DNA from: SIG636 sp045604285
GTDB taxonomy: Bacteria > Bacillota > Clostridia > Oscillospirales > CAG-382
Direction: 5' to 3'
DNA length: 26,904 nucleotides
Assembly: GCA_045604285.1 (NCBI GenBank)
Contig: JAZUNS010000185.1
Span: 1-26,904 of the forward strand
The position numbers and the translations under genes were made by a program. Under the pieces are notes generated by a model, which saw nothing but the letters and a program-made list of their open reading frames with translations, was not told where the DNA came from and ran no database searches. Of the stretch, positions 8,299 through 17,274 are shown piece by piece; the stretch's first letter is position 1, and each line of letters starts with the position of its first letter.

Positions 8299-8300
8299 AA

Positions 8301-8357
8301 CACAGTATAAATAGAAAAGAACGCACGCCGAAGCGTGCGTTATTTTCTACTACTGTG
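8301..8357. terminator. bidirectional terminator between amidase and spoIIP
   Basis: The core stem AACGCACGC/GCGTGCGTT (8320-8328 with 8333-8341) has a CGAA loop and flanking AGAAAA/TTTTCT. It extends to an outer pairing CACAGTA (8301-8307) with TACTGTG (8351-8357). It is T-rich on both strands, so it can end both convergent genes; it overlaps the spoIIP stop codon. Confidence 0.9.
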
Positions 8358-9357
8358 AAAGTTCTTTATAAAGTTGTACAAACGCCTGCCCTGCAAGGCT
8401 TGCCGCCGCCTTTGCCTCGGTAATAGTGTTGGCGCCGCTGCCTATTTCTAAAAGCATACCGCCCGAGGAAAGCTGTTGGTTGTAGCTGGCGCGCCTTAGA
8501 TAAATGGGGCGGGCAAAGCCTATGTTTTGGTTAAGAAGCTGCTGATATTTTGCGCCTATGCCAAGGTTGGTGCGCCAATCCCCGTGGGTGGCGCCCGCCT
8601 CGTCAGTGCCTATTACCAGCATCACCTGGGCTACGGACTGACCGTTAACGGTGCATAAGGGCTTTTGGTTTAAACCGTCGCTGTCGGTTACGGCATCCCT
8701 GTGGATATCTATAATATAGCTTATTTCGGGATGCTCTGCCAGCCAGCTTCGGCACGCCTTGCGGGACGAAGTATAGGCACTGGAGAAGGAATCGGCATCG
8801 AAAAGGGTGGTATCGTGATACACGGTTATGCCTGCGCTGCGCAGGGCTTGGGCAAAGACCTCCCCTACGGCTACCACGTTTTCGGCGTTGTCGGTGCTTC
8901 TGAAATCCTCGTCCTCGGTGTAATACTCCACGCCGTCGGGCAGGTACGCCTCGGTGCCGTGGGTATGTACTATCAAAACCGCACCCGCCTGCACCCGTTG
9001 AGGGGTAAGCGCCATGGCGTCAAGGTCAACGCTGTAATCCGTTTCGTTTATCAAGTACAGCTTTGGCGGGTCGCCCGCCTCCAGGCGGGATAAGTTAACC
9101 GCCTGCACGGCTATGGCGTTATCGGGCATTGCAAGGCTTTCATCATGGCTTTCCCGGCTTAAGGCCTCCACGCTTTCCTCTACGGTTTCTTCTGCTTCGT
9201 ATGGCTTGTCCGTAAAAGTATACGGAACGTACAGGCTGCCCGTTGCCAGCCGTACAAGATACTCGCTGCCCTCGGGGGACAGTGCCGCCACCCCTTGGGG
9301 TACCGCCGTAAGGGAAACCGCCGCCGCTATTATAAGGGCAAATATTTCACGTTTCAT
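8350..9357 (-). CDS. spoIIP: stage II sporulation protein P (SpoIIP-type peptidoglycan hydrolase)
   Basis: 335 aa from the ATG at 9357, chosen because GGGAGTG lies just upstream and a signal peptide begins there (MKREIFALIIAAAVSLTAVP). SpoIIP has amidase and endopeptidase activity and, with SpoIID and SpoIIM, removes septal peptidoglycan to drive engulfment of the forespore. Family motifs: VLIVHTHGTEAY, IDIHRDAV, VIGTDE, N-rich YQQLLNQNIGFARPIYLRRASYNQ and the C-terminal LLEIGSGANTITEA. The usual partner gpr is not adjacent. An upstream CATATATA (9376-9383) with ATA at 9400-9402 vaguely resembles a sigma-E promoter, but the match is weak. The gene has its own unit, separated from the PBP operon by a terminator. 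Confidence 0.92.
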   Translation of the reverse strand: MKREIFALIIAAAVSLTAVPQGVAALSPEGSEYLVRLATGSLYVPYTFTDKPYEAEETVEESVEALSRESHDESLAMPDNAIAVQAVNLSRLEAGDPPKLYLINETDYSVDLDAMALTPQRVQAGAVLIVHTHGTEAYLPDGVEYYTEDEDFRSTDNAENVVAVGEVFAQALRSAGITVYHDTTLFDADSFSSAYTSSRKACRSWLAEHPEISYIIDIHRDAVTDSDGLNQKPLCTVNGQSVAQVMLVIGTDEAGATHGDWRTNLGIGAKYQQLLNQNIGFARPIYLRRASYNQQLSSGGMLLEIGSGANTITEAKAAASLAGQAFVQLYKELSQ

Positions 9358-9404
9358 AGCTTTCACTCCCGTTAATATATATGTGCGGGAGGGCAAAAGT
9401 ATTA

Positions 9405-9441
9405 CAAAAAACGGAAGGTAAAAGTAGTCTTTACCTTCCGT
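9405..9441 (-). terminator. terminator of the murB-PBP operon
   Basis: A perfect 12-bp stem (9411-9422 with 9430-9441, 7-nt loop) followed on the minus strand by a T-run (9405-9410). It lies about 100 bp behind the PBP stop and just upstream of spoIIP. Confidence 0.88.
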
Positions 9442-9541
9442 TTAGTTTTAATTTTGTGTTTTCGTTAGAGACTCGGTAACAAGCTTTGCAGGATAACTCG
9501 GCGCAGGTTACGTCTGCGGAATTGTTGCCCTTGCCAAGCTA

Positions 9542-12445
9542 TTATTCCTCCGTAGCCTCGGAGCTTTCCGTGTTTTCAAGGGGTGGCTCTTCAACCAGGT
9601 AATGCTCGGTACAAATGCGGTTGCGGGGATACTTTCCGCTGCCGTTGGAAAAGCCGAAATAGGTCCCCTTGGAGTACAGATTTGCAAAGAAGGGCTGGTT
9701 TTTGCCCGTGGGGAACACGTAATCCTCGGGTATGTCCTTGTAGATACAGTCGCCGTCCAATACCGAAACGTAAGACTCAAAGGAGCGTTCGTTGTTAAGA
9801 CGGAAGGAAACGGTAACAAGGTTTTCCGCAGGGCAAGCACAGCCGTCAAAGCAGATGGCTTGGGTAACACGGTCATATTTAACGTCTATGTGGCAATCGC
9901 ACTTTTCCGTGGGCTGGGTGCCTATGGCAAAATAGCCCTTGTATACGGCGTTGCCCTTTATTTTGTTGGTTTCGTTATCGTAATAGTAAATATCACGGTA
10001 GCAGGATTCGGTAGGCAGCTTGCCCGATACGGCGCAATACTCTACCTCGATAATGTTGCGGGGACGGTCAAACTTCTTCTGATAATCTGCGCCCTCTTCC
10101 TTAAGCTTGGCGTAGATGCCGTCAAAAACTCTGTCCCAAAGGCTAAGGGCGGGGTTGTAGGTAAAGCCGCTTAACGCCTTGTTGTTATCGTAGCCAAACC
10201 ACACGCCGCCAACGTATTCGGGGGTGTAGCCCACAAAGTATCTGTCACGGTCGTCGTTGGTAGAACCGGTCTTTGCCGCAACCTCAAGGTCATACTTAGC
10301 GTCTATGGTAACGCGGGTACCCGTTGCACCGGACTGACCGATAACGTTCATAAGCATGCCCGTCATAACAAAGGCGCTTTCCTCGCTTACTGCGTCCCTA
10401 TGGACGGGCTCATTCTCTAAAAGGATAATGCCCTTGTTGTCCTTAATCTGGCTGTAAAGGCGGGCATCGGAGGTTTCGCCCCCGTTAGCAAACATACAGT
10501 AGCCCTGGGTCATCTCCAAAACGGTAACGCCGTAGGTAAAGCCGCCCTGCGCCAAAGGTGCCAAGGCAATATCGGAATAGGTGTTGCCGCCTATAACCTC
10601 AGACTCTACAATGCTGTAAAAGCCAAGGGTATCCTTAAGAAAATCAAAGCACTTGCGGGGGGTAAGCTGATTGACCAAAGAAACGGGGATGGTGTTAAGA
10701 GATTTGATAACCGCAAAGTTTACGTCTATATGTCCGTAAAATCTGTTAGGGGTGTTGGTGGGCCAATAGTCGCCGTCCTCGTTTTTCATAGAGGGCACGT
10801 CATCCACTGCCGAGCCGCAGGTTATAAGCCCTTCCTCCAAGCCTAAAACGTAAAGGGAAAGAGGCTTGATAGAGGAACCGCACTGACGGCGGCTTTGAGT
10901 GGCACGGTTGTAGCCAAGGTTGCCTTTTTTCTCACCTCTGCCGCCAACAATGCCCAGCACGTCGCCGTTTAAGGGGTCCATAACCACCATTGCCGCCTGA
11001 GGAATAACGCCCTTGTTGCCCACTACCGTTTCACCCTCCAGGTACAGATAGTCGTGGCTGGTTTCCACAAAAACGGAATCCATGGTGCTTTGAACGTCGG
11101 GGTCCATGGTGGTAACTATGGTAAGACCGCCGGAATAAAGCAAGCGGGTTGCCGTGGCGGTATCGTAGCCAAACTCGCTGCAAAGGTCGTCGGTAACCTG
11201 TTCTATAAGTGCATCCACAAAATAGCCGTGGGTGCTTTCGATTTCCTCTTCCTCGCCGCCCGTGTTAAGCTCCAACGGGGCGTCGTAGTAAAGGTCATGC
11301 TCCGCCTGGGTTATATAGCCCTGCTCCAGCATCTGGTCCAACACAAGGTTGCGCCTTTCCAGATTGTGCTGGGGGTTGCGGACGGGATCGTACTTGGTAG
11401 GCGACTTGGGTATGCTTGCAAGGGCGGCACACTCTAAAATATTAAGCTCTGACAGCTCTTTGCCAAAGTAAGACATTGCCGCCGTTTTAACACCGTAGCT
11501 GTTTTGGGACAGGAATATGGTGTTAAGGTACATCTCAAGCACCTGGGTTTTGCTGTAGTTTTTGTTTACGTTAAAGGCACGCAGTATCTCCTGCACCTTA
11601 CGCTGGATGGTTGCCTCATCCTCTTTGGAAACGTTTTTGATAAGCTGTTGGGTTATGGTAGACCCGCCGGAGTTATCGCCCGAGGAGGAAAAGAAGTTAA
11701 GCACCGCATTACCCGTGCGGCGATAGTCCACACCGGGATGGTCCCAATAGCGCTTATCCTCTATGGCAACGAAGGCGTTAACAAGGTCCTTGGGCATTTC
11801 GTCATAGTTTGCCCAGGAACGGTTTTCGGTGCCTACAAGCCCGTCAAAGGCGACCTCGTCACCATCATCGTTAACGTAGCTGATGGTGGTGGAAAGGCTG
11901 CTTTCAAACTGCAAATTCTCAAGCCCCGTAAAGTTGGGGTCGATATAGCTTTTAATGTAAATAACGAAGGCGACGCACACTACCGCACCGGCGATAACGC
12001 CTACCAGCAGCACGGTAAGCAAAATATTTATCGCCCAAGTAAGCACCTTGTATAAACCGTAAAGCACCACCTGCAAGGGGTATGCCGCACCCATCTTGGC
12101 AATTTTGCCTGCAAGGCTAAGCTTTTCTGCCTTTTGTGCCTGCTTTGCCTCCTCCGACGCCTTCTCCTCGTCCTCGTCCTCTTCACCGTCGTCACCCTGA
12201 AAAACTGCCGATTCCGTGGCAGGGGCAGGTGCCTCCTCCGTAGGGGCGGCAGACTCCTCTGCCGTAGGTACGGCGGGTGCCGCTTCAACAAACGGCTCCT
12301 CTGCGGGGGGCTGTTTATCGTCCTCGGTATCAAACTGCGCCATCATTTTGTCAAGGGCAGCGCTTATATCCTCGGTTTCTTCAGCTTCGGGGATAGGCGT
12401 ATCTATTTCTTTTTCCAAAAGGTTTTCCAAATCCTTCTCTGCCAT
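9542..12445 (-). CDS. class A penicillin-binding protein (PBP1a type; glycosyltransferase and transpeptidase)
   Basis: 967 aa. Residues 1-110 are a cytoplasmic, strongly acidic Glu/Asp/Pro/Ala-rich tail of low complexity. One membrane helix follows (about 138-165). The GT51 glycosyltransferase domain carries AIEDKRYWDHPG (catalytic Glu229), GGSTITQQLIKN (260-271) and RKVQEILRA. The transpeptidase domain has Ser524-x-x-Lys527, Ser582-x-Asn584 and Lys725-Thr-Gly. A Cys-rich C-terminal extension (about 830-950) follows. The protein polymerises lipid II and crosslinks stem peptides outside the membrane. Ribosome site AGGTG precedes ATG 12445; the gap to the DUF2975 gene is 17 bp. It is the last gene of the presumed murB operon. 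The long acidic tail is unusual for the family and may bind a cytoplasmic partner. Confidence 0.93.
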   Translation of the reverse strand: MAEKDLENLLEKEIDTPIPEAEETEDISAALDKMMAQFDTEDDKQPPAEEPFVEAAPAVPTAEESAAPTEEAPAPATESAVFQGDDGEEDEDEEKASEEAKQAQKAEKLSLAGKIAKMGAAYPLQVVLYGLYKVLTWAINILLTVLLVGVIAGAVVCVAFVIYIKSYIDPNFTGLENLQFESSLSTTISYVNDDGDEVAFDGLVGTENRSWANYDEMPKDLVNAFVAIEDKRYWDHPGVDYRRTGNAVLNFFSSSGDNSGGSTITQQLIKNVSKEDEATIQRKVQEILRAFNVNKNYSKTQVLEMYLNTIFLSQNSYGVKTAAMSYFGKELSELNILECAALASIPKSPTKYDPVRNPQHNLERRNLVLDQMLEQGYITQAEHDLYYDAPLELNTGGEEEEIESTHGYFVDALIEQVTDDLCSEFGYDTATATRLLYSGGLTIVTTMDPDVQSTMDSVFVETSHDYLYLEGETVVGNKGVIPQAAMVVMDPLNGDVLGIVGGRGEKKGNLGYNRATQSRRQCGSSIKPLSLYVLGLEEGLITCGSAVDDVPSMKNEDGDYWPTNTPNRFYGHIDVNFAVIKSLNTIPVSLVNQLTPRKCFDFLKDTLGFYSIVESEVIGGNTYSDIALAPLAQGGFTYGVTVLEMTQGYCMFANGGETSDARLYSQIKDNKGIILLENEPVHRDAVSEESAFVMTGMLMNVIGQSGATGTRVTIDAKYDLEVAAKTGSTNDDRDRYFVGYTPEYVGGVWFGYDNNKALSGFTYNPALSLWDRVFDGIYAKLKEEGADYQKKFDRPRNIIEVEYCAVSGKLPTESCYRDIYYYDNETNKIKGNAVYKGYFAIGTQPTEKCDCHIDVKYDRVTQAICFDGCACPAENLVTVSFRLNNERSFESYVSVLDGDCIYKDIPEDYVFPTGKNQPFFANLYSKGTYFGFSNGSGKYPRNRICTEHYLVEEPPLENTESSEATEE

Positions 12446-12462
12446 TTAACACACCTGCCTTT

Positions 12463-13131
12463 CTAATCGCTTTCTCTTACGGTAAGGGCGGTTTCTTCCC
12501 TATGTATGTTGCAGGCGTAGCCGAAAATGGTGCCTACAACTATAAGAAGCAGACCCAGCACAAAGCCGAAAAGATCTATGCCAAAGTCAAACTCCAGCCT
12601 TACGCCGTCAACAAAATAGCTTATAAGCTTGTAGTTAAAATATCTTTGTATTAAAAGAACCACGGGGTTGCCTATCATTATTGAAAGCCCTATATAATTT
12701 ACCGCTGCGGCGTTTTCCTCGGTAAGCACCTTGCCCGCACCCACGTTTTTTAAAAGCTTTGACAAAAAGTGGAACACGGGTATGCAAACCGCCAGCGCCG
12801 CCATAAGCGTAAACAGCCCTGCGTAAACCGTTCCCTTTATGCTGGAATAATCCACCTGGTCGCAGGGGCGGAACACCTGCACGCCGTTGCCCAGGCTTAC
12901 GTCAAACATACGCACGCCGTTTTCCTCTACCACCTTCATATAAGGGGTAAACAACAGCTCTTCGGGGGTTACGCTTACAAACAGCAATATTACCGACATT
13001 ACCGCAAGCAAGCCCACAAGCACCCCCGCTATATAGGAAAGCACCCTAAACACCACCCACAAAAGCTTGCAGACGGGGGCTATACGCACGTACCTGGTTT
13101 CGCTTTCTATTCCTTTTTTTATTAAAGCCAT
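12463..13131 (-). CDS. DUF2975-like membrane protein
   Basis: 222 aa with about four membrane helices (roughly residues 28-55, 103-125, 144-163 and 183-208). The segments GKVLTEENAAAVNYIGL and, at the end, DLFGFVLGLLLIVVGTIFGYA followed by REETALTV resemble the conserved pieces of DUF2975 membrane proteins (an F-T-E-EN-type motif and an EEQDLTV-type C-terminus). In other genomes DUF2975 genes often sit beside a small Xre/YozG-like regulator; none is seen here. An AAGGAG ribosome site overlaps the dnaE end, and only 2 bp separate the genes, so the two are co-translated. Function is unknown. A larger extracytoplasmic loop (about 57-100) separates the first two helices. Confidence 0.6.
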   Translation of the reverse strand: MALIKKGIESETRYVRIAPVCKLLWVVFRVLSYIAGVLVGLLAVMSVILLFVSVTPEELLFTPYMKVVEENGVRMFDVSLGNGVQVFRPCDQVDYSSIKGTVYAGLFTLMAALAVCIPVFHFLSKLLKNVGAGKVLTEENAAAVNYIGLSIMIGNPVVLLIQRYFNYKLISYFVDGVRLEFDFGIDLFGFVLGLLLIVVGTIFGYACNIHREETALTVRESD

Positions 13132-13133
13132 AG

Positions 13134-16100
13134 TTAATCGCTCCTTTTCTTAAGCGCTACGTTGGCGTCACCCATAATGCGCCTAAGCGCATTTTGAAGC
13201 CCCGTGTTGGGGGTACAGCCAACGCCCTTGGGCGAGTACAGCTTGCCCGTTTGCTGGTAATACACCCGCACTCTGCCCATACCGGGATGACGGCGTATCT
13301 CCTCCATTGCCTTGTCAAGCATGGGGGCGTTTGCCTCGGTTACCTTTATATAAAGGTCATCGGGCTTTTCCCCGGGGATGGTGACGGATTTAAGTATAAG
13401 CTTTATCTCGTCCTCACTGTCGTCCTCATAGGCTTCTCTTACACTAAGCTCACCGCTTACCATAAGCACGGCGCCCTCGGTAAGCATGGGGGCATATTCC
13501 TCCAAGGTCTTGGGGAAAACCACAAGCTCGGTCTCGCCAAGCATATCCTCAAAACCGCAAAACGCCATTATGCCGCCGTTCTTGGTGGGCTTTTGCAGCT
13601 TGCTTGTTATCATGCCCAAAAGGCTTATACGGTCGCCCTCCTTAAGGGTACCGTTTTGATATCGTTCACCCAAGGCAACCGTATCTATGGCGCCTGCCTC
13701 ACGGGCGTATTCCTTATGCTCTGCCAGGGGATGCCCCGTAAGGTAGATGCCCGTAAGCGCCTTTTCATCCTCCAGCATGGTGCGTTTATCGTATTCCTCT
13801 AAATTGGGGTAGTCCAGCTTTACTGCACCGCTATCGTCGCCAATGCTTTCAAAAAGCCCTATTTGACCTGCCGCCGCAGCGTTTCTTATATGGTAAAGCT
13901 TATCGCCGGAGCTATCCAAAGCCCCCACAAGCACGCTGCGCCGCTTGCCAAAGCCGTCAAGGGCGCCGCAGCGTATCATTGCCTCGGTCATTCTGGAGGT
14001 GCCGCCGCCCTGTACCCGCACCAAAAAGTCCTCAAAATCCTTAAACCTGCCGCTTATTTCCCTTGTGCTTACAAGCTTTTGAGCAAATGCCTTGCCCACG
14101 TTTTTTATGCCCGCAAGCCCAAAGCGCAAGCCGTTACTTTCCACGGAAAACAGCACGTCGCTTTTGTTAACGTCCGGGGGCAGAATATCAAAGCCCATGC
14201 GCTGACATTCACTGCGATAAAGGCGCATCTTGCCGTTATCGCCCAAAACGGAGTTTAACAGCGCCGCCATATACTCTCTGGGATAATGACATTTAAGGTA
14301 CGCCGTTCTGTACGCCAGCACCGCATAGGCGGCGGCGTGGCTTTTGTTAAAGGCGTAGGAGGCAAAGCCCGCTATGCTGTCAAACAGCGCCTCTGCCTCG
14401 GCAGAGGGCATACCCTTTGCGGTAGCGCCGCTTACAAAGCTTACACGCTCCTTTGCCATCTCCTCGGGCTTCTTTTTAGCCATGGCACGGCGCACCATAT
14501 CCGCACGCCCGTAGGAATAGCCCGCCACAAGCACGCAAATGCGCATTACCTGCTCTTGGTATATCATACAGCCGTAGGTGCTTTTAAGCACCTCCTTAAG
14601 CTGCGGAGAGCCGTACTCTATGCCGTCGGGGTTTTTGCGGTTGGCAAGATAGGTATCTATAAACTTGGCAGGCCCCGGTCTGTAAAGAGAGATTGCCACC
14701 GTAATATCGTCCAGGCAATGGGGGGCAAGGCGCACAAGCAAAGCACGCATACCCTCGCTTTCCAGCTGGAACAGCCCTATCCCCTGCCCTTCGCTTAGCA
14801 TTTTGTAGGTTTCGGCATCGTCAAATGGGATAGTCTCGGCAGTAAAGCCCGCTACGCTTTCCGCCACCTTGCGGCACGCCTTATCTATTACCGTAAGGAA
14901 CCTTAGCCCCAAAAAGTCTATTTTTAAAAGCCCCAGATCTGCAACGGTATTCATGGGGAACTGGGTCACCACCGAGCCCGTTGACGTGGCAAGGGGCAAA
15001 TACTCGGTAAGAGGCTTGTCTGCCACCACCACGCCCGATGCGTGCTGGGATATGTTGCGGGGTCTGCCCTCCAGCGCCTTGGCGTGGTCTATAAGGGTTT
15101 TAACAGAGCCGTCTATTTTATAGCGCTCTCTAAGGTCCTTCCCTGCGGCAAGTGCCTCATCCACGCTTATGCCGATGCTGCGGGGTATAAGCTTGGCAAC
15201 CTCGTCCACACGGGCGTAGGGCATACCCAAAACACGGCCAACGTCACGCACTGCCTGCCTGCAGGCAAGGGTACCGAAATTTATTATCTGTGCCACGTGG
15301 TCCTCGCCGTACTTGCGTGCCACGTACTCTATTACCTCGCCTCGGCGCTCGTCGCAAAAGTCTATGTCAAAATCGGGCATAGATACCCTTTCGGGGTTAA
15401 GAAAGCGCTCAAAAAGCAGTTCGTTTTCAATGGGGTCAACACCCGTAATGCCCAAAAAGTACGCCGCCAGCGAGCTTACGCCGCTGCCTCTGCCGGGGCC
15501 TACGGGTATGTTTTTGGATTTTGCATATCTTACAAAATCCCAAACTATAAGGTAATAATCCACAAAGCCCATAGAGCTTATTATGCTTAGCTCGGTGGAC
15601 AGCCTTTCTATATATCTGTCCTTATCTCCTTTTACTATACCCGCCTTAAGATAAGCTTTAAAACCGTCCATGCACAGCTTTTCAAGATACTGAAAAGGGC
15701 TGTACCCCTGAGGCGGAGCATATTTTGGCAGATGCATAACGCCAAATTCGAAGTTAAGGTTGCATTTTTCCGCAATAATATTGGTGTTTTCCACCGCTTG
15801 GGGCAGGTCGGCAAAAAGCGCCGTCATCTCCTCGGAGCTTTTAAGATAAAACTCCTCGGTGGCAAAGCCCACGTCGCCCTCTGCTAATGTCTTGCCCATT
15901 TGTATGCACATAAGAAGCCGTTGGGTATCGGCATCCGCCTTGCTTAGATAGTGGACGTCGTTGGTGGCAACAAGGGGTATGGAAAGCTTTGCAGAAAGAG
16001 CTACAAGCCCCCTGTTTACCTTGACTTGCTCCTCTATACCGTGGCGCTGAAGCTCTAAATAAAAATCGTCGCCGAAAACAGCCTTAAGCGCCTTGGCCTC

Positions 16101-16565
16101 CCTCTCCGCCCCTGCCGCATCGTCGGCAAGAAGCGCTGCGGGAATACTGCCCGCAAGGCAGGCGGAAAGGGCAATAAGCCCGCCGCTGTGCTTTTTAAGC
16201 ATTTCCATATCGGTGCGGGGCTTCATGTAAAACCCGTTAAGAAAGGCGTCGGTGCAAAGCTTCATTAAATTTTTATAGCCTTCCTCATTTTTACAAAGCA
16301 GCACCAAGTGGTGGTACATGGTTTTGCTGAAGGTCTTATCCGTGCGGTTTTTGGGTGCAACGTACATCTCGCACCCTATAATGGGCTTTACGCCCTCCTT
16401 TTTGCAGGCACGGTAAAAATCCACCACGCCGTACAGGTTGCCGTGGTCGGTAATGGCAACCGCACTTTGCCCTGCCGCAAGCACGGCAGAGGGCAGACGG
16501 GATATACGGCATTCGCCGTCCAGCAGGCTGTATTCTGTATGCAAATGCAAATGGGTAAATGCCAT
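13134..16565 (-). CDS. dnaE: DNA polymerase III subunit alpha (DnaE)
   Basis: 1143 aa, the replicative or second polymerase of Firmicutes, acting in DNA chain elongation at the fork. An N-terminal PHP domain begins THLHLHTEYSLLDG and contains AITDHGNLYG and GCEMYV. The polymerase core holds the catalytic acidic motif PDFDID (Asp398, Asp400), preceded by GPGRGSG (357-362), and KIDFLGLRFLTVI, which supplies the third carboxylate. Helix-hairpin-helix and OB-fold regions follow (IAFCGFED-like stretch IMAFCGFEDMLGETELVVF is typical). It starts at an ATG behind AAGGACGGTGA, 22 bp after whiA. In PolC-containing Firmicutes, DnaE extends RNA primers before handing over to PolC; PolC is not in this window. 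Neighbourhood with whiA is a known Clostridia arrangement. Confidence 0.95.
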   Translation of the reverse strand: MAFTHLHLHTEYSLLDGECRISRLPSAVLAAGQSAVAITDHGNLYGVVDFYRACKKEGVKPIIGCEMYVAPKNRTDKTFSKTMYHHLVLLCKNEEGYKNLMKLCTDAFLNGFYMKPRTDMEMLKKHSGGLIALSACLAGSIPAALLADDAAGAEREAKALKAVFGDDFYLELQRHGIEEQVKVNRGLVALSAKLSIPLVATNDVHYLSKADADTQRLLMCIQMGKTLAEGDVGFATEEFYLKSSEEMTALFADLPQAVENTNIIAEKCNLNFEFGVMHLPKYAPPQGYSPFQYLEKLCMDGFKAYLKAGIVKGDKDRYIERLSTELSIISSMGFVDYYLIVWDFVRYAKSKNIPVGPGRGSGVSSLAAYFLGITGVDPIENELLFERFLNPERVSMPDFDIDFCDERRGEVIEYVARKYGEDHVAQIINFGTLACRQAVRDVGRVLGMPYARVDEVAKLIPRSIGISVDEALAAGKDLRERYKIDGSVKTLIDHAKALEGRPRNISQHASGVVVADKPLTEYLPLATSTGSVVTQFPMNTVADLGLLKIDFLGLRFLTVIDKACRKVAESVAGFTAETIPFDDAETYKMLSEGQGIGLFQLESEGMRALLVRLAPHCLDDITVAISLYRPGPAKFIDTYLANRKNPDGIEYGSPQLKEVLKSTYGCMIYQEQVMRICVLVAGYSYGRADMVRRAMAKKKPEEMAKERVSFVSGATAKGMPSAEAEALFDSIAGFASYAFNKSHAAAYAVLAYRTAYLKCHYPREYMAALLNSVLGDNGKMRLYRSECQRMGFDILPPDVNKSDVLFSVESNGLRFGLAGIKNVGKAFAQKLVSTREISGRFKDFEDFLVRVQGGGTSRMTEAMIRCGALDGFGKRRSVLVGALDSSGDKLYHIRNAAAAGQIGLFESIGDDSGAVKLDYPNLEEYDKRTMLEDEKALTGIYLTGHPLAEHKEYAREAGAIDTVALGERYQNGTLKEGDRISLLGMITSKLQKPTKNGGIMAFCGFEDMLGETELVVFPKTLEEYAPMLTEGAVLMVSGELSVREAYEDDSEDEIKLILKSVTIPGEKPDDLYIKVTEANAPMLDKAMEEIRRHPGMGRVRVYYQQTGKLYSPKGVGCTPNTGLQNALRRIMGDANVALKKRSD

Positions 16566-16587
16566 TTTATCACCGTCCTTTTGTTTT

Positions 16588-17274
16588 TTATTGTTTTTCT
16601 CTTACCTTTTGCGCCTCTTCAGCCAGACGCCTAAGTCTGTGGTTAAGCCCTGATTTGCTTATGGGGGGCGCAAACATCTGCGCCAGCTCTGACAAGGGCA
16701 TATCGGGGTACTCTTCTCTCAGCCTTGCGGTTTCCTTAAGCTCCTCCGGCAGGGTTTCCAAAACGCCGCAGGTCTTAAGCAGGCTTATGTTAAGCCGCTG
16801 CTCTGCCGCCGCCGTTGCCGAGCGGTCAAGATTGGCTATAACGGCGTTTGCCTCTCGGTTTTCTTTAAACTTAACGCTGTTGTATACCTCTTTTTCCATT
16901 ACCGCAAGGGAAAATTTGGTGGCGCCTATATAGGTTAAAAAATCGCTTATAACCGAGCTCACCTTATAGTAAAGCCTTACCTTGTCCCCCTTAAGGTCGT
17001 GCCTGCGGGGCTCCAAGTCCTCCTCGGCAAGCATGGCGCAAAGCTTATCCGCCAAGGGGGTGCGAAGGCGCATATCCAAATGAAACGCCTTTTCGGGGTC
17101 GGTTATCGAGCCAAAGCCCACAAACACGCCTGCAGTAAACGCCGACCTGCAGCCGGGGCAACGCTCCTTAAAAAGCACGCCCGCCGCCCCGCAGTCAAAG
17201 GCGTCACGGCAGCAATCCTTGCGCTTATCCATCTCGCATATCAATGCCTCTTTTACGTCGGACGAAACTGACAT
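16588..17274 (-). CDS. whiA: WhiA-like DNA-binding protein, shortened
   Basis: 228 aa, against roughly 300-320 for usual WhiA. The C-terminal half is clear: a helix-turn-helix region ending with LREEYPDMPLSELAQMF and SKSGLNHRLRRL. The second LAGLIDADG-like lobe is also present (FTAGVFVGFGSITDPEKAFHL, then SDFLTYIGA). The N-terminus begins like WhiA (SSDVKEAL) but moves directly from the first motif (DKRKDCC) to the second, so about 80-90 residues of the first lobe are missing. The deleted site is Cys-rich (CC, C, CPGC). WhiA is a transcription factor for sporulation in Streptomyces and affects cell division in Bacillus. The start overlaps the murB stop (TGATG), indicating translational coupling. 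The usual rapZ and yvcK neighbours are absent. Confidence 0.85.
   Translation of the reverse strand: MSVSSDVKEALICEMDKRKDCCRDAFDCGAAGVLFKERCPGCRSAFTAGVFVGFGSITDPEKAFHLDMRLRTPLADKLCAMLAEEDLEPRRHDLKGDKVRLYYKVSSVISDFLTYIGATKFSLAVMEKEVYNSVKFKENREANAVIANLDRSATAAAEQRLNISLLKTCGVLETLPEELKETARLREEYPDMPLSELAQMFAPPISKSGLNHRLRRLAEEAQKVREKQ

Noticed and set aside
9508..9876. Open frame overlapping the 3' end of the PBP gene, considered as a frameshifted extension.
   Set aside because: The PBP frame continues through its own C-terminal extension to a stop at 9542, and the other frame shows no family resemblance.
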